From Bacteroidia bacterium (GTDB taxonomy: Bacteria > Bacteroidota > Bacteroidia > SXHM01): DNA of 36,884 bases. This document shows, in pieces, positions 10,177 to 18,102 of this stretch. How positions within the stretch are numbered: position 1 is the first letter of the stretch; each line of letters starts with the position of its first letter. Location: the NCBI GenBank assembly GCA_020054035.1, contig JAGVLY010000026.1, forward strand, positions 1 to 36,884. The letters run 5' to 3'. The notes under the pieces are model-generated. The model had not been told where the DNA came from. It searched no databases and saw nothing but the letters and a program-made list of their open reading frames with translations. Made by a program: the position numbers and the translations under genes.

Positions 10177-10200
10177 ACCCTGAGCGTAGTCGAAGGGCGT
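10177..10200. repeat. Short imperfect inverted repeat ACCCTGAGCGTAGTCGAAGGGCGT between actB and actC
   Basis: CCCT/AGGG arms; reverse complement CCCTTCGACTACGCTCAGGG resembles a repeat commonly seen in intergenic regions of many bacterial genomes. Confidence 0.65.
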
Positions 10201-10212
10201 TATTCGTTTATG

Positions 10213-13200
10213 TTATGCTGATTCTTTAACGTTTCTCACTTTGGTCTGGTAATATACATTCGGCTGTGTTCCTACTTCTTCAAGAAGGTTGTAGCTTCTG
10301 TCATCTTTAGAAAGTTTGCTTACCAGTGTTGTTTCGTCATTCAGGTCACCAAATGTGATGGCGTGTGTTGGACATGCTGAAGCGCAGGCTGTTTGAATAT
10401 CACCGTCTTTAATTTTTCTGCCTTCTTTTTTAGCAGTCAGTTTTCCTGCCTGAATTTGCTGAACGCAAAGTGAGCATTTTTCCATAACCCCTCTTGAACG
10501 TACTACTACATCAGGATTAAGAACCATTTTGCCCAAGTCATCATTCATGTTGAAATCAAACTGCTCGTTGTCTGAATATTTAAACCAGTTAAATCTTCTT
10601 ACTTTATATGGGCAGTTGTTTGCGCAATAACGTGTTCCGATGCAACGGTTGTAAGCCATCATATTCAAACCTTCCAAACTGTGTGTTGTAGCAGCAACAG
10701 GGCAAACCGTTTCGCAAGGTGCGTGGTTGCAATGCTGACACATCAACGGCTGGAATAAAACCGTAGGATTTTCAGAAGCTGCTTCCATCTCTGTGAATTT
10801 GTCAATTGCATTTAACCCTTCTGCATCAGCAACTTCCTGATTCATATCGCTGCTGTAGTAGCGGTCAATACGCAGCCAGTGCATTTCACGGCTTCTGCGT
10901 ACTTCATCTTTACCTACAACGGCAACGTTATTTTCAGATGTACAACTTGTAACACAAGCTCCGCAACCGATACAAGAGTTCAAATCAATAGACAATCCCC
11001 ACAAGTGACCTAATTGAAGATCGTGGTCGCGCCACAGATTGATATCTTTAACAGGTTGTTTCCCGTGGTTAGTAGTCTGTAATTTCAACACCGGATTTCC
11101 TGATTTAGGATCTTTCAGGTATTCAGTAAGTGTTGTTTCTTTAACAATTGCTTCTCTGCCCATCAACGTGTGGTGAGTTTGAGTAGCAGCAATCTGATAT
11201 TTTTCGCCTGTACCTTTTACGGTTACATCGTAAGCAGCATAAGTTGCATTTCCGTCAACAACAGAAACAAACTGATATGCGTTTGCTCCGATGCCGTCAG
11301 CAGTTTTTCCTGCTGCTGTTCTTCCATAACCTAAAGCCAGACCAACAGTTCCGTATTTCTGACCGGGCTGTGGGAATGCAGGTGCTTTTATAGTTACTCC
11401 GTTTACGGTAACTTCAACTACATCGGCATTGTCATCACCTCTTTCCAAACGGCTCAGATTAAGTTCTGCCATTTGTTTTGGTGACATGGTAACATAGTTA
11501 TCCCATGTTACTTTTGAAATTGGATCAGGTAACTCCTGCAACCAAGGGTTGTTTGCCTGTGAGCCATCTCCCAAACCTGTTTTTATATAAACCTGTAATT
11601 CTGTAGCACCTGCGGTTACACCTTTTCTGACTGCCGCAGCAGCTGAAGAAATATCAGTTGCAGGAGCAGTTGTTTCTGTAGTTGCAGCAATGGCAGCAAC
11701 TTTAACCGGTTCTGCAGCAACCTGTGCTACAGGAACTGAATAAAAACCATCATGCAGACTTACTTCCCATGAAGCGCCTGTTGTAGTTTGCCAGTTTGCT
11801 TTTAAATAATCATGGTAAGAAGTTTCAATTCCTGCCCAAACCAATAAGCTCTCCTGCGCCTGACGTGTGTCAAACAATGGAGAGATAGTAGGCTGCCCTA
11901 AGCTGTATTGTCCTTTTTTAGGATTTGCATCGTTCCATGATTCCAAATAATGGTTATCAGGACAAACGTAATCTACTAATGAAGCAGTTTCATCTTCGCG
12001 GTCAGCAAAAGATATTTTCAGTTTTACTTTTTCAAGTGCTGAAACAAATGCTGAACCGTAAGTATATGCCGGGTTTACACCATATAATATAACTGCATCC
12101 ACTGAACCACTTGCCATTTCAGCAACCAAAGCAGCTACTTTAGCATCGTCACCTTGTTTCAGATAAACAGGAGTTGCAGTGTCAATCGTGTTTCCGTAGT
12201 TGCCCAATAATTCGTTGATAGCATTTACTACTACCTGAACGTTGGTATCGTTGCTTCCGCATACTACCAGACTTCCTTTTGCAGCTAATAATTCAGTTGC
12301 AGCAGCCTGTAATTTTTCTTTGTACTCATCAGCAATGCCTGCTTCATAAGTAGCAGCACCTTTTGCTTTTGCTATAATATTATAGAGTGCTAAAACAGCT
12401 AATCCTTGTTCAGATGGTTTGATGGCAACACGTACATCCGCATTTGAACCTGTAACCGAAAGGGTGGTTTCAAACTGGAAGTGACGCGACATTTTTCCGT
12501 TTTTCGGATTTCTTGTTTGTCCGTATTGTCCTGCATATTCAACAGAAGCAAGCCAGTTAACCAGGAAATCAGCGCCAAAACTTACAATCACTTCAGCTTT
12601 TTCAAAATGATAGTCAGGAATAATTGCTGTACCAAAGTTTGCCTGGTTAGCTTTTAAAATTCCTGAGTAAGAAACTGCATCGTATGTAACCTGCTCAGTT
12701 CCGGGATATTTTGCGGCAAAATCAGCAATTGCTTTTTTAGTAGTTGGGCTGATAATAGAATTGCTCAAAATTCTGATTTTTCCGCTTTTTGCAGCAATAG
12801 CTTCTAATTGTGATTTGATGGCTTTATCAACCTCTGCCCATGTTGCGGCAGTTTGCTTTGCCAATGGGTTTTTCAGTCTTGCAGAGTCATATAAAGAAAG
12901 AACCGATGAGTTGATACGTGCATTAACTGCTCCTTTTGTAACAGGCGAAAGTTTGTTTCCTTCTATTTTAATAGGACGGCCTTCACGTGTTTTAACCAGA
13001 ATGCTGGCGTAATCATTACCGTCAGCAAAGGTTGAAGCATACCAGTTGGCAATACCCGGAGTAATTTCCTCAGGTTTGTTCAGGTATGGAATAGCTTTGT
13101 TTACAGGAGTTTCGCAGGCTGCAATGGTTGCGGCTGTAACACCGAATCCAAGAAATTTCAGGAAATCCCTGCGGTTGGTTGAAGAATCGGCAAGTGCATC

Positions 13201-13317
13201 GTTGCCAAGAAACTCTACATTCGTTTGCTCAGGAAATTCGTTTTCAGCGGATTTTCTGAACTCGGGAGTGTTTTCAAGTTCCTCTATTCCTTTCCAGTAT
13301 TTTTTTACTTTGGTCAT
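10213..13317 (-). CDS. actB: Alternative complex III subunit ActB (molybdopterin-oxidoreductase-like plus Fe-S domain, TAT-type lipoprotein signal)
   Basis: 1034 aa; TNRRDFLKFLGFGVTAATIAACE; Fe-S clusters CIGCGACVTSC, CQHCNHAPCETVCP, CIGTRYCANNCP, CSLC...CASACP. Confidence 0.95.
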   Translation of the reverse strand: MTKVKKYWKGIEELENTPEFRKSAENEFPEQTNVEFLGNDALADSSTNRRDFLKFLGFGVTAATIAACETPVNKAIPYLNKPEEITPGIANWYASTFADGNDYASILVKTREGRPIKIEGNKLSPVTKGAVNARINSSVLSLYDSARLKNPLAKQTAATWAEVDKAIKSQLEAIAAKSGKIRILSNSIISPTTKKAIADFAAKYPGTEQVTYDAVSYSGILKANQANFGTAIIPDYHFEKAEVIVSFGADFLVNWLASVEYAGQYGQTRNPKNGKMSRHFQFETTLSVTGSNADVRVAIKPSEQGLAVLALYNIIAKAKGAATYEAGIADEYKEKLQAAATELLAAKGSLVVCGSNDTNVQVVVNAINELLGNYGNTIDTATPVYLKQGDDAKVAALVAEMASGSVDAVILYGVNPAYTYGSAFVSALEKVKLKISFADREDETASLVDYVCPDNHYLESWNDANPKKGQYSLGQPTISPLFDTRQAQESLLVWAGIETSYHDYLKANWQTTTGASWEVSLHDGFYSVPVAQVAAEPVKVAAIAATTETTAPATDISSAAAAVRKGVTAGATELQVYIKTGLGDGSQANNPWLQELPDPISKVTWDNYVTMSPKQMAELNLSRLERGDDNADVVEVTVNGVTIKAPAFPQPGQKYGTVGLALGYGRTAAGKTADGIGANAYQFVSVVDGNATYAAYDVTVKGTGEKYQIAATQTHHTLMGREAIVKETTLTEYLKDPKSGNPVLKLQTTNHGKQPVKDINLWRDHDLQLGHLWGLSIDLNSCIGCGACVTSCTSENNVAVVGKDEVRRSREMHWLRIDRYYSSDMNQEVADAEGLNAIDKFTEMEAASENPTVLFQPLMCQHCNHAPCETVCPVAATTHSLEGLNMMAYNRCIGTRYCANNCPYKVRRFNWFKYSDNEQFDFNMNDDLGKMVLNPDVVVRSRGVMEKCSLCVQQIQAGKLTAKKEGRKIKDGDIQTACASACPTHAITFGDLNDETTLVSKLSKDDRSYNLLEEVGTQPNVYYQTKVRNVKESA

Positions 13318-13341
13318 ATTAATATGGAGCTTATTCTATAA

Positions 13342-14604
13342 TTAGTAATGACATTTTGCGCACTCAAGTCCGCCCATTTTTTCAACGGTAATAGGCTGTC
13401 CTTTAAACTTGTCTTTGTAAGTGGCGTGTATGTAGTCGTAGTATGCGTTTCCGTTTCCTGCTGTTTGCACTTCAGTTGTGCGGTGACATTCAATACACCA
13501 GCCCATTGTTAAGGGCGAGTGTTGTTTTGCAACCGTCATGGAGTCAATAGCACCATGGCAGGTTTTACATTCCTGTTTTCCGGCAACTGTGTGTTGGCTG
13601 TGGTTGAAGTAAACGTGGTCAGGAAGGTTATGAACCTTTACCCATTTGATTGGTTTTGGATTGCTGCCGTATTTACCTGTGTTTGGATCATAATCCAACG
13701 CAGCATAAATTTTTGCAATTTCTTTTGTTCCGGTAAGTTTACCTTCCTGAACCGCTTTGTGGCAGTTCATACAAACGTTGGCAGAAGGAATGCCGGCAGT
13801 TTTTCCTTTTTCAGCACCTGAGTGACAGTAAACGCAATTGATTCCGTTTTGACCTGCATGTATCTGGTGAGAGAAAGCAATCGGTTGTTCAGGCTGATAC
13901 CCTTGATAAACACCAATCCCCATCAAAGCATCCCATCCGATTTTTGAAATCCACAAGAAACCGATGATAATACCCAAGGCAACGATGCCTTTGTTGTGCG
14001 CCATCCAATATTTTATCTCGCCCCATGCGCCCAGTTCAGCAGGAGCAGGCAAACCTTCTTTTTCGTTTACCAATGTTTGTAGTGAGCGTTTTACCCCTGA
14101 AAGAACATTGATTAAGATTAAGAACAGGATGGTAAGACCAAGTAACACATATAGCATAGTGTTACCTTTTGGTGCTTGTGCAGGTTCAGCACCCGGTGCA
14201 GTTGCTACCGGTGTAGGTGGCGCAGGTGGTCCAGCTTTTATTGTAGCAATAATAGCTTTTAGTTCCTCATCAGAAAGGTGAGCGAACGATGACATAGGAA
14301 TTTTTCCGTTGTCATTAAATACTTTGTTTGCATAAGCATCACCGCTTTTACGCAATGCTTCGTTGTCTTTAATCCATTTGTAAAGCCATTCTTCGGCAGG
14401 TTGCGGAACACGGTCAAAAACGCCTTTCAGACCAGGTCCGGTAAGCTTCTTATCGTCCAGCTTGTGGCAGGCAGAGCAGTTTTGTTTAAAAAGCTTCTCT
14501 CCGTCAACGGCTTTTGCAGTAAAAGAAAATGTTAGAAAAAAGAGAAAAAAGAGCGGAAAAAATACCTTGGTTAGTTTAGTGTGCATCAGGCATTTAACAT
14601 TCAT
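13342..14604 (-). CDS. actA: Alternative complex III subunit ActA, multiheme cytochrome c with N-terminal cytochrome c domain
   Basis: 420 aa; six CXXCH motifs: CSACH, CVYCH, CMNCH, CKTCH, CIECH, CAKCH. Confidence 0.93.
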   Translation of the reverse strand: MNVKCLMHTKLTKVFFPLFFLFFLTFSFTAKAVDGEKLFKQNCSACHKLDDKKLTGPGLKGVFDRVPQPAEEWLYKWIKDNEALRKSGDAYANKVFNDNGKIPMSSFAHLSDEELKAIIATIKAGPPAPPTPVATAPGAEPAQAPKGNTMLYVLLGLTILFLILINVLSGVKRSLQTLVNEKEGLPAPAELGAWGEIKYWMAHNKGIVALGIIIGFLWISKIGWDALMGIGVYQGYQPEQPIAFSHQIHAGQNGINCVYCHSGAEKGKTAGIPSANVCMNCHKAVQEGKLTGTKEIAKIYAALDYDPNTGKYGSNPKPIKWVKVHNLPDHVYFNHSQHTVAGKQECKTCHGAIDSMTVAKQHSPLTMGWCIECHRTTEVQTAGNGNAYYDYIHATYKDKFKGQPITVEKMGGLECAKCHY

Positions 14605-14660
14605 ATTGCGTGGGTTTCTGATGAATAAGCGATGTAGAAAAAGGGCTTTTTTAGCCGGTG

Positions 14661-14668
14661 CAAAAATA
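14661..14668 (-). promoter_or_regulatory. Candidate Bacteroidetes -7 box (TAnnTTTG) for the act-cox operon
   Basis: Reverse complement of caaaaata is TATTTTTG, 57 nt upstream of the actA ATG; no clear -33 TTG. Confidence 0.4.
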
Positions 14669-14712
14669 GAAGAAGAATGAATGTGTGTGAAGAAAGTTCA
14701 TAAAAATTGTTA

Positions 14713-14731
14713 ATTTAGAACTGTTCTAAAT
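14713..14731. promoter_or_regulatory. 19-bp perfect palindrome ATTTAGAAC-T-GTTCTAAAT, candidate operator
   Basis: Exact dyad symmetry upstream of actA; core fits TTTAGAAnnnTTCTAAA. Confidence 0.6.
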
Positions 14732-14945
14732 AAGATAAAAGTCACGCATCAATTTTAACAGGTTTATTATGCAGAATTACGGCTTCAAAATAGCGTCACT
14801 AAAAAGGATGATGTAAATTCAGATATTATTGCAAACATTGGTGTTTCGTGATAGAATTCAAAAAATTATTTTTGAATTTCGGGTTGCTTTTTTCAGCACA
14901 TAATTATAGCCGGTTAGTTTAATAAGAATTGCTTTTTTTTCTTCA

Positions 14946-14976
14946 CACCCAACCTTCGGTCAATTTTGTGCGTGTA
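14946..14976 (+). promoter_or_regulatory. Candidate ECF-sigma promoter CACCCAACCTT-N14-CGTGTA upstream of the sigma factor gene
   Basis: Bipartite motif repeated with identical sequence and spacer at 18021-18051; AAC-type -35 and CGT-type -10 character; 61 nt between the motif and the ATG at 15038. Confidence 0.7.
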
Positions 14977-15037
14977 ACATGATTGCAAAGTTGTGTTTTG
15001 CCGTTTTTGTAAATTGCTGAGGTTTTCACGGGACAAG

Positions 15038-15607
15038 ATGAACATAGAACAAGAACTTTTACGGCAGTGTATTGATAAGGAACGCAAGGCGCAGTTTGCT
15101 CTGTATAAACAGCTGTATAGTTTTCTGATGAGTATTTGTGTAAGATATTGCAACAACCGCGAAGATGCCCAAAGCCTTTTGAATCTTGGGTATTTGAAAT
15201 TGCTAAATAACCTTGAAAAATACAGACAGGAAATTCCTTTCGGGCTGTGGGCAAGACGATTGATGATCAACACAATCATTGATGAATACCGCAAAAACAA
15301 AAAAGAAAAAGAGCTTTTAGAATATCACGATTTTACTGACCGCAGAGAAGACGAAACTCTGGTAGAAATAAACGATGCGGTAAAACGAATGGATGCGCAG
15401 GAAATCCAACGCCATATTGATAAACTCCCAAATGTGAGCAGAAAAGTATTTAACCTTTTTGTGGTAGATGGTTTCGGGCACAAAGAAATAGCCGAAATGT
15501 TGGGCATCACCGAAGGAACCAGCAAATGGCATTTGAACAATGCACGCGAAAAACTGAAAGCAACGATTACGGGAGTGGAAGTTTCGTTAAAAGTAAAAAC
15601 AGCATGA
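15038..15607 (+). CDS. RNA polymerase ECF-type sigma-70 family sigma factor
   Basis: Region 2-like (EDAQSLLNLGYLKLLNNLEKYRQEIPFGLWARRLMINTIIDEYRKN) and region 4 (LPNVSRKVFNLFVVDGFGHKEIAEMLGITEGTSKWHLNNAREKLK). Start moved from 14993 to MNIEQELL at 15038. Confidence 0.92.
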   Translation: MNIEQELLRQCIDKERKAQFALYKQLYSFLMSICVRYCNNREDAQSLLNLGYLKLLNNLEKYRQEIPFGLWARRLMINTIIDEYRKNKKEKELLEYHDFTDRREDETLVEINDAVKRMDAQEIQRHIDKLPNVSRKVFNLFVVDGFGHKEIAEMLGITEGTSKWHLNNAREKLKATITGVEVSLKVKTA

Positions 15608-16881
15608 GTAAAGAGAACAAAACCGAAAAAATCATCAACGAAAAACTCAACAGCCGTGAGTTTGCTTTTGATGAAAAAGCATGGGCAGGTATGGAAACCC
15701 TGCTTGATGCACAGGAAAAGAAACGCAGATTTGGGTTTTTCTGGTATTTTTCTGCTTCTATGTTTGTGGCTTTGGTAGCAGGAGCAACTTTTTATGTTAG
15801 TCAAAAATCAGATGATACGAAACAGGTTATTGCAATTGAAACAACTAAGAATACTGAAACTACTAACCTGAATATAGCAAAAGAGCAAAACGGGGCTAAA
15901 ACTTCAATTATTGAGCAAAAAGAAGTTGTTTTTGATAAAAAATCAATACAAACGGAGCAAAAATCAACTAAAAAGACGGTTTCTAAAGCTAAAAAACGTG
16001 TTTCGTCTGTGACAGACGCAACTTCCGCTGGGGTGGACGCCAGTTCCTCTGCCATAGCCGCTGTTCAGTCTGAGGTGGACGAAGCTCCCGCTGTGTTGGA
16101 TGCCAGTGCGTCTGTCATAGACGCAACTCAGTCTATTACAAACACAACTGCTGTTACTGTAGAAAAACCATCCTCAACAACAGCCGATTCTGCTTCCTTA
16201 GCCGAAACAGCTAAAAACCCGCTTACCGCACCCGGAAAAGAAACCAAAAATGCCTGGGGTGTTATGGCAGGGGTGGGGTATTGGTTTCCGTATCAAACCA
16301 CACTGGATGCTTCAACAAATGAAGGTCGTTTCGGATTTACAGGCGGCATATATTATACGAGGATATTGCATAAACGATGGGAACTTGGTTTAAGCGCAAT
16401 CTATTCAAGTCGCGGAGCATTGGACTTTGATAAAACCTTCGTTAATACAAATTATGGCTTTGGTATAGAAAGCGATAAAACAACTGTTTCGCCAAAAACA
16501 CTCCATTATCTTAACATTCCTTTTGCAATAAGATTTAATGCTACTCCGCGAAGCCATTTCTACATCGGTGCTGCTTATTATCAACTGCTGGCAACCACTT
16601 CTGAAGTTACCCGCACTATTGAAGACAGCTTTACCTCATCGGTAGTAAGTTCTGAGAAACAAACAGGCGAACACAAAGGCTTCCGCAAAAATGATGTGGC
16701 TGCTTTTATAGGTTATGAACTTACATTGTTTGAACGGATGAATCTTGGCCTGCAAGTGAGCTATGGATTTTATGACATAACAAATGATAGCTACCAGAAG
16801 CATGATGATATTATATTGAAAGGGTTCGACCGCAACATCTCTCTCCAACTCCAACTCAAATACGATTTAATCCGTCATTGA
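15604..16881 (+). CDS. Putative envelope-spanning anti-sigma protein: cytoplasmic N-terminus, one TM, long linker, C-terminal outer-membrane beta-barrel-like domain
   Basis: ATGA overlap with the sigma factor stop; MSKENKTEKIINEKLNSREFAFDEKAWAGMETLLDAQEKKRRFGFFWYFSASMFVALVAGATFYVS then Ser/Thr/Ala-rich linker, then GVMAGVGYWFPYQTT...LGLSAIYSSRG...LHYLNIPFAIRFN...LQLQLKYDLIRH. Start moved from 15526 to 15604. Confidence 0.8.
   Translation: MSKENKTEKIINEKLNSREFAFDEKAWAGMETLLDAQEKKRRFGFFWYFSASMFVALVAGATFYVSQKSDDTKQVIAIETTKNTETTNLNIAKEQNGAKTSIIEQKEVVFDKKSIQTEQKSTKKTVSKAKKRVSSVTDATSAGVDASSSAIAAVQSEVDEAPAVLDASASVIDATQSITNTTAVTVEKPSSTTADSASLAETAKNPLTAPGKETKNAWGVMAGVGYWFPYQTTLDASTNEGRFGFTGGIYYTRILHKRWELGLSAIYSSRGALDFDKTFVNTNYGFGIESDKTTVSPKTLHYLNIPFAIRFNATPRSHFYIGAAYYQLLATTSEVTRTIEDSFTSSVVSSEKQTGEHKGFRKNDVAAFIGYELTLFERMNLGLQVSYGFYDITNDSYQKHDDIILKGFDRNISLQLQLKYDLIRH
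16004..16150 (+). repeat. In-frame 21-bp tandem repeat, 7 degenerate units, encoding heptads in the anti-sigma linker
   Basis: cgtctgtgacagacgcaactt / ccgctggggtggacgccagtt / cctctgccatagccgctgttc / agtctgaggtggacgaagctc / ccgctgtgttggatgccagtg / cgtctgtcatagacgcaactc / agtctattacaaacacaactg. Confidence 0.85.
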
Positions 16882-16885
16882 TTGT

Positions 16886-18007
16886 ATGAAGCACTTCTAC
16901 ATCTTTCTCACCTTCTCACTTTCTTACCTTCTTACATCCTGCAACAAACCTGATGACCCCGATCCTATTGATACCACCCCCGTATTTTTTATCAACGGAA
17001 CGTTGGGTAATGCCGCTCTTGCCATCAGTGCCGGTGAAAATGATTACTACATGTTCTCATCCTATGAACTTGACAGTAATGATGTATTCAACTTCTCAGG
17101 AGAGTTTAAAAAAACAGATTGCAATGCTGCGGTTTGCCCCAATTCATTGCGCATCAGGTTTAATAATTACAAAGCCGATGCAGTTCCCTCTTCGGCAATT
17201 GATGCGGGAAGTTTTCCGTTAACCTATCTTCCGTTTGCTGTTCCGGGCGGTGTGCCGGCCAGCTACAGCGTAAAATTTACTCCGCTTACAACGGGCGGTC
17301 AGCCTCAAAGCTTTTTATGGGATTTTGGTGACGGAACCACTTCAACAGACGGAAGCCCCACACATATTTATGCCAACACGGGCATTTATGAAGTAGGACT
17401 TACCGTAACCTATCAGTCGGGTTGCAGCAGCAATATCAGCAACCCGCTTAACCTCGGTGTGTCAGCACTTTCGTGCGATGCAGGTTTTATTCTTTCTTCG
17501 GTGGATGTGAACACGGTAGCACTTACGTCCAACCCGGGCGGCACAGCACCCTGGACCTATGATTGGGATTTTGGTGACGGCACTCCGCACGACAATTCCG
17601 CTAATCCAACACACACCTTTGCCAACCCCGGAGTTTACCAGGTTTGCCTTACTACTACCAGCAGCGACAGTTGCACCAACACCCGCTGCCTCAACGTTGC
17701 CACCGAAAACCCGGGTGAATGCTCTATCCGTTATTCAGCTGCCACCACTACTATTTCCAATCCTTTCAATCTTTCAACAGTAGAGGTGCAGTGGACCGAT
17801 GCGGCAGGCGTGGAATACACCTCCAACAATGCAGCACAACCTACAACAAGCTATTTTAAAATAAATAACGTGGAAGATTATGAAGCTAACGAGAACGGAG
17901 ACAAAACAAAAAAGCTAAACATCAGTTTAAGTTGCACTTTATATAACGGAAGCAATTCTATACAACTTGAAAATGCATCTGCTACAATAGCGGTAGCTTA
18001 TCCATAA
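16886..18007 (+). CDS. PKD-domain lipoprotein (two PKD domains)
   Basis: 373 aa; lipobox LLTSC; FLWDFGDGTTSTDGSPTHIY and YDWDFGDGTPHDNSANPTHTF; starts 4 nt after the stop of the preceding gene. Confidence 0.85.
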   Translation: MKHFYIFLTFSLSYLLTSCNKPDDPDPIDTTPVFFINGTLGNAALAISAGENDYYMFSSYELDSNDVFNFSGEFKKTDCNAAVCPNSLRIRFNNYKADAVPSSAIDAGSFPLTYLPFAVPGGVPASYSVKFTPLTTGGQPQSFLWDFGDGTTSTDGSPTHIYANTGIYEVGLTVTYQSGCSSNISNPLNLGVSALSCDAGFILSSVDVNTVALTSNPGGTAPWTYDWDFGDGTPHDNSANPTHTFANPGVYQVCLTTTSSDSCTNTRCLNVATENPGECSIRYSAATTTISNPFNLSTVEVQWTDAAGVEYTSNNAAQPTTSYFKINNVEDYEANENGDKTKKLNISLSCTLYNGSNSIQLENASATIAVAYP

Positions 18008-18020
18008 ATAAAATAATCCG

Positions 18021-18051
18021 CACCCAACCTTTCCAAAACAACTAACGTGTA
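18021..18051 (+). promoter_or_regulatory. Candidate ECF-sigma promoter CACCCAACCTT-N14-CGTGTA upstream of the 902-aa PKD/T9SS gene
   Basis: Same 11-mer, same 14-nt spacer and same CGTGTA as at 14946-14976; 51 nt between the motif and the ATG at 18103. Confidence 0.7.
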
Positions 18052-18102
18052 TATCACCGAAACCAAAAATCACTAAATCGCTAATTCACCAAATCAAATA
18101 AA

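Noticed and set aside
15325-15804. 159-aa minus ORF
   Set aside because: Antisense to the sigma and anti-sigma genes, no coding signature.
14993-18007. FecI/FecR/TonB-type (SusCD) cell-surface signalling system
   Set aside because: No TonB-dependent receptor, no FecR domain and no SusD-like lipoprotein; the anti-sigma appears to contain its own barrel.
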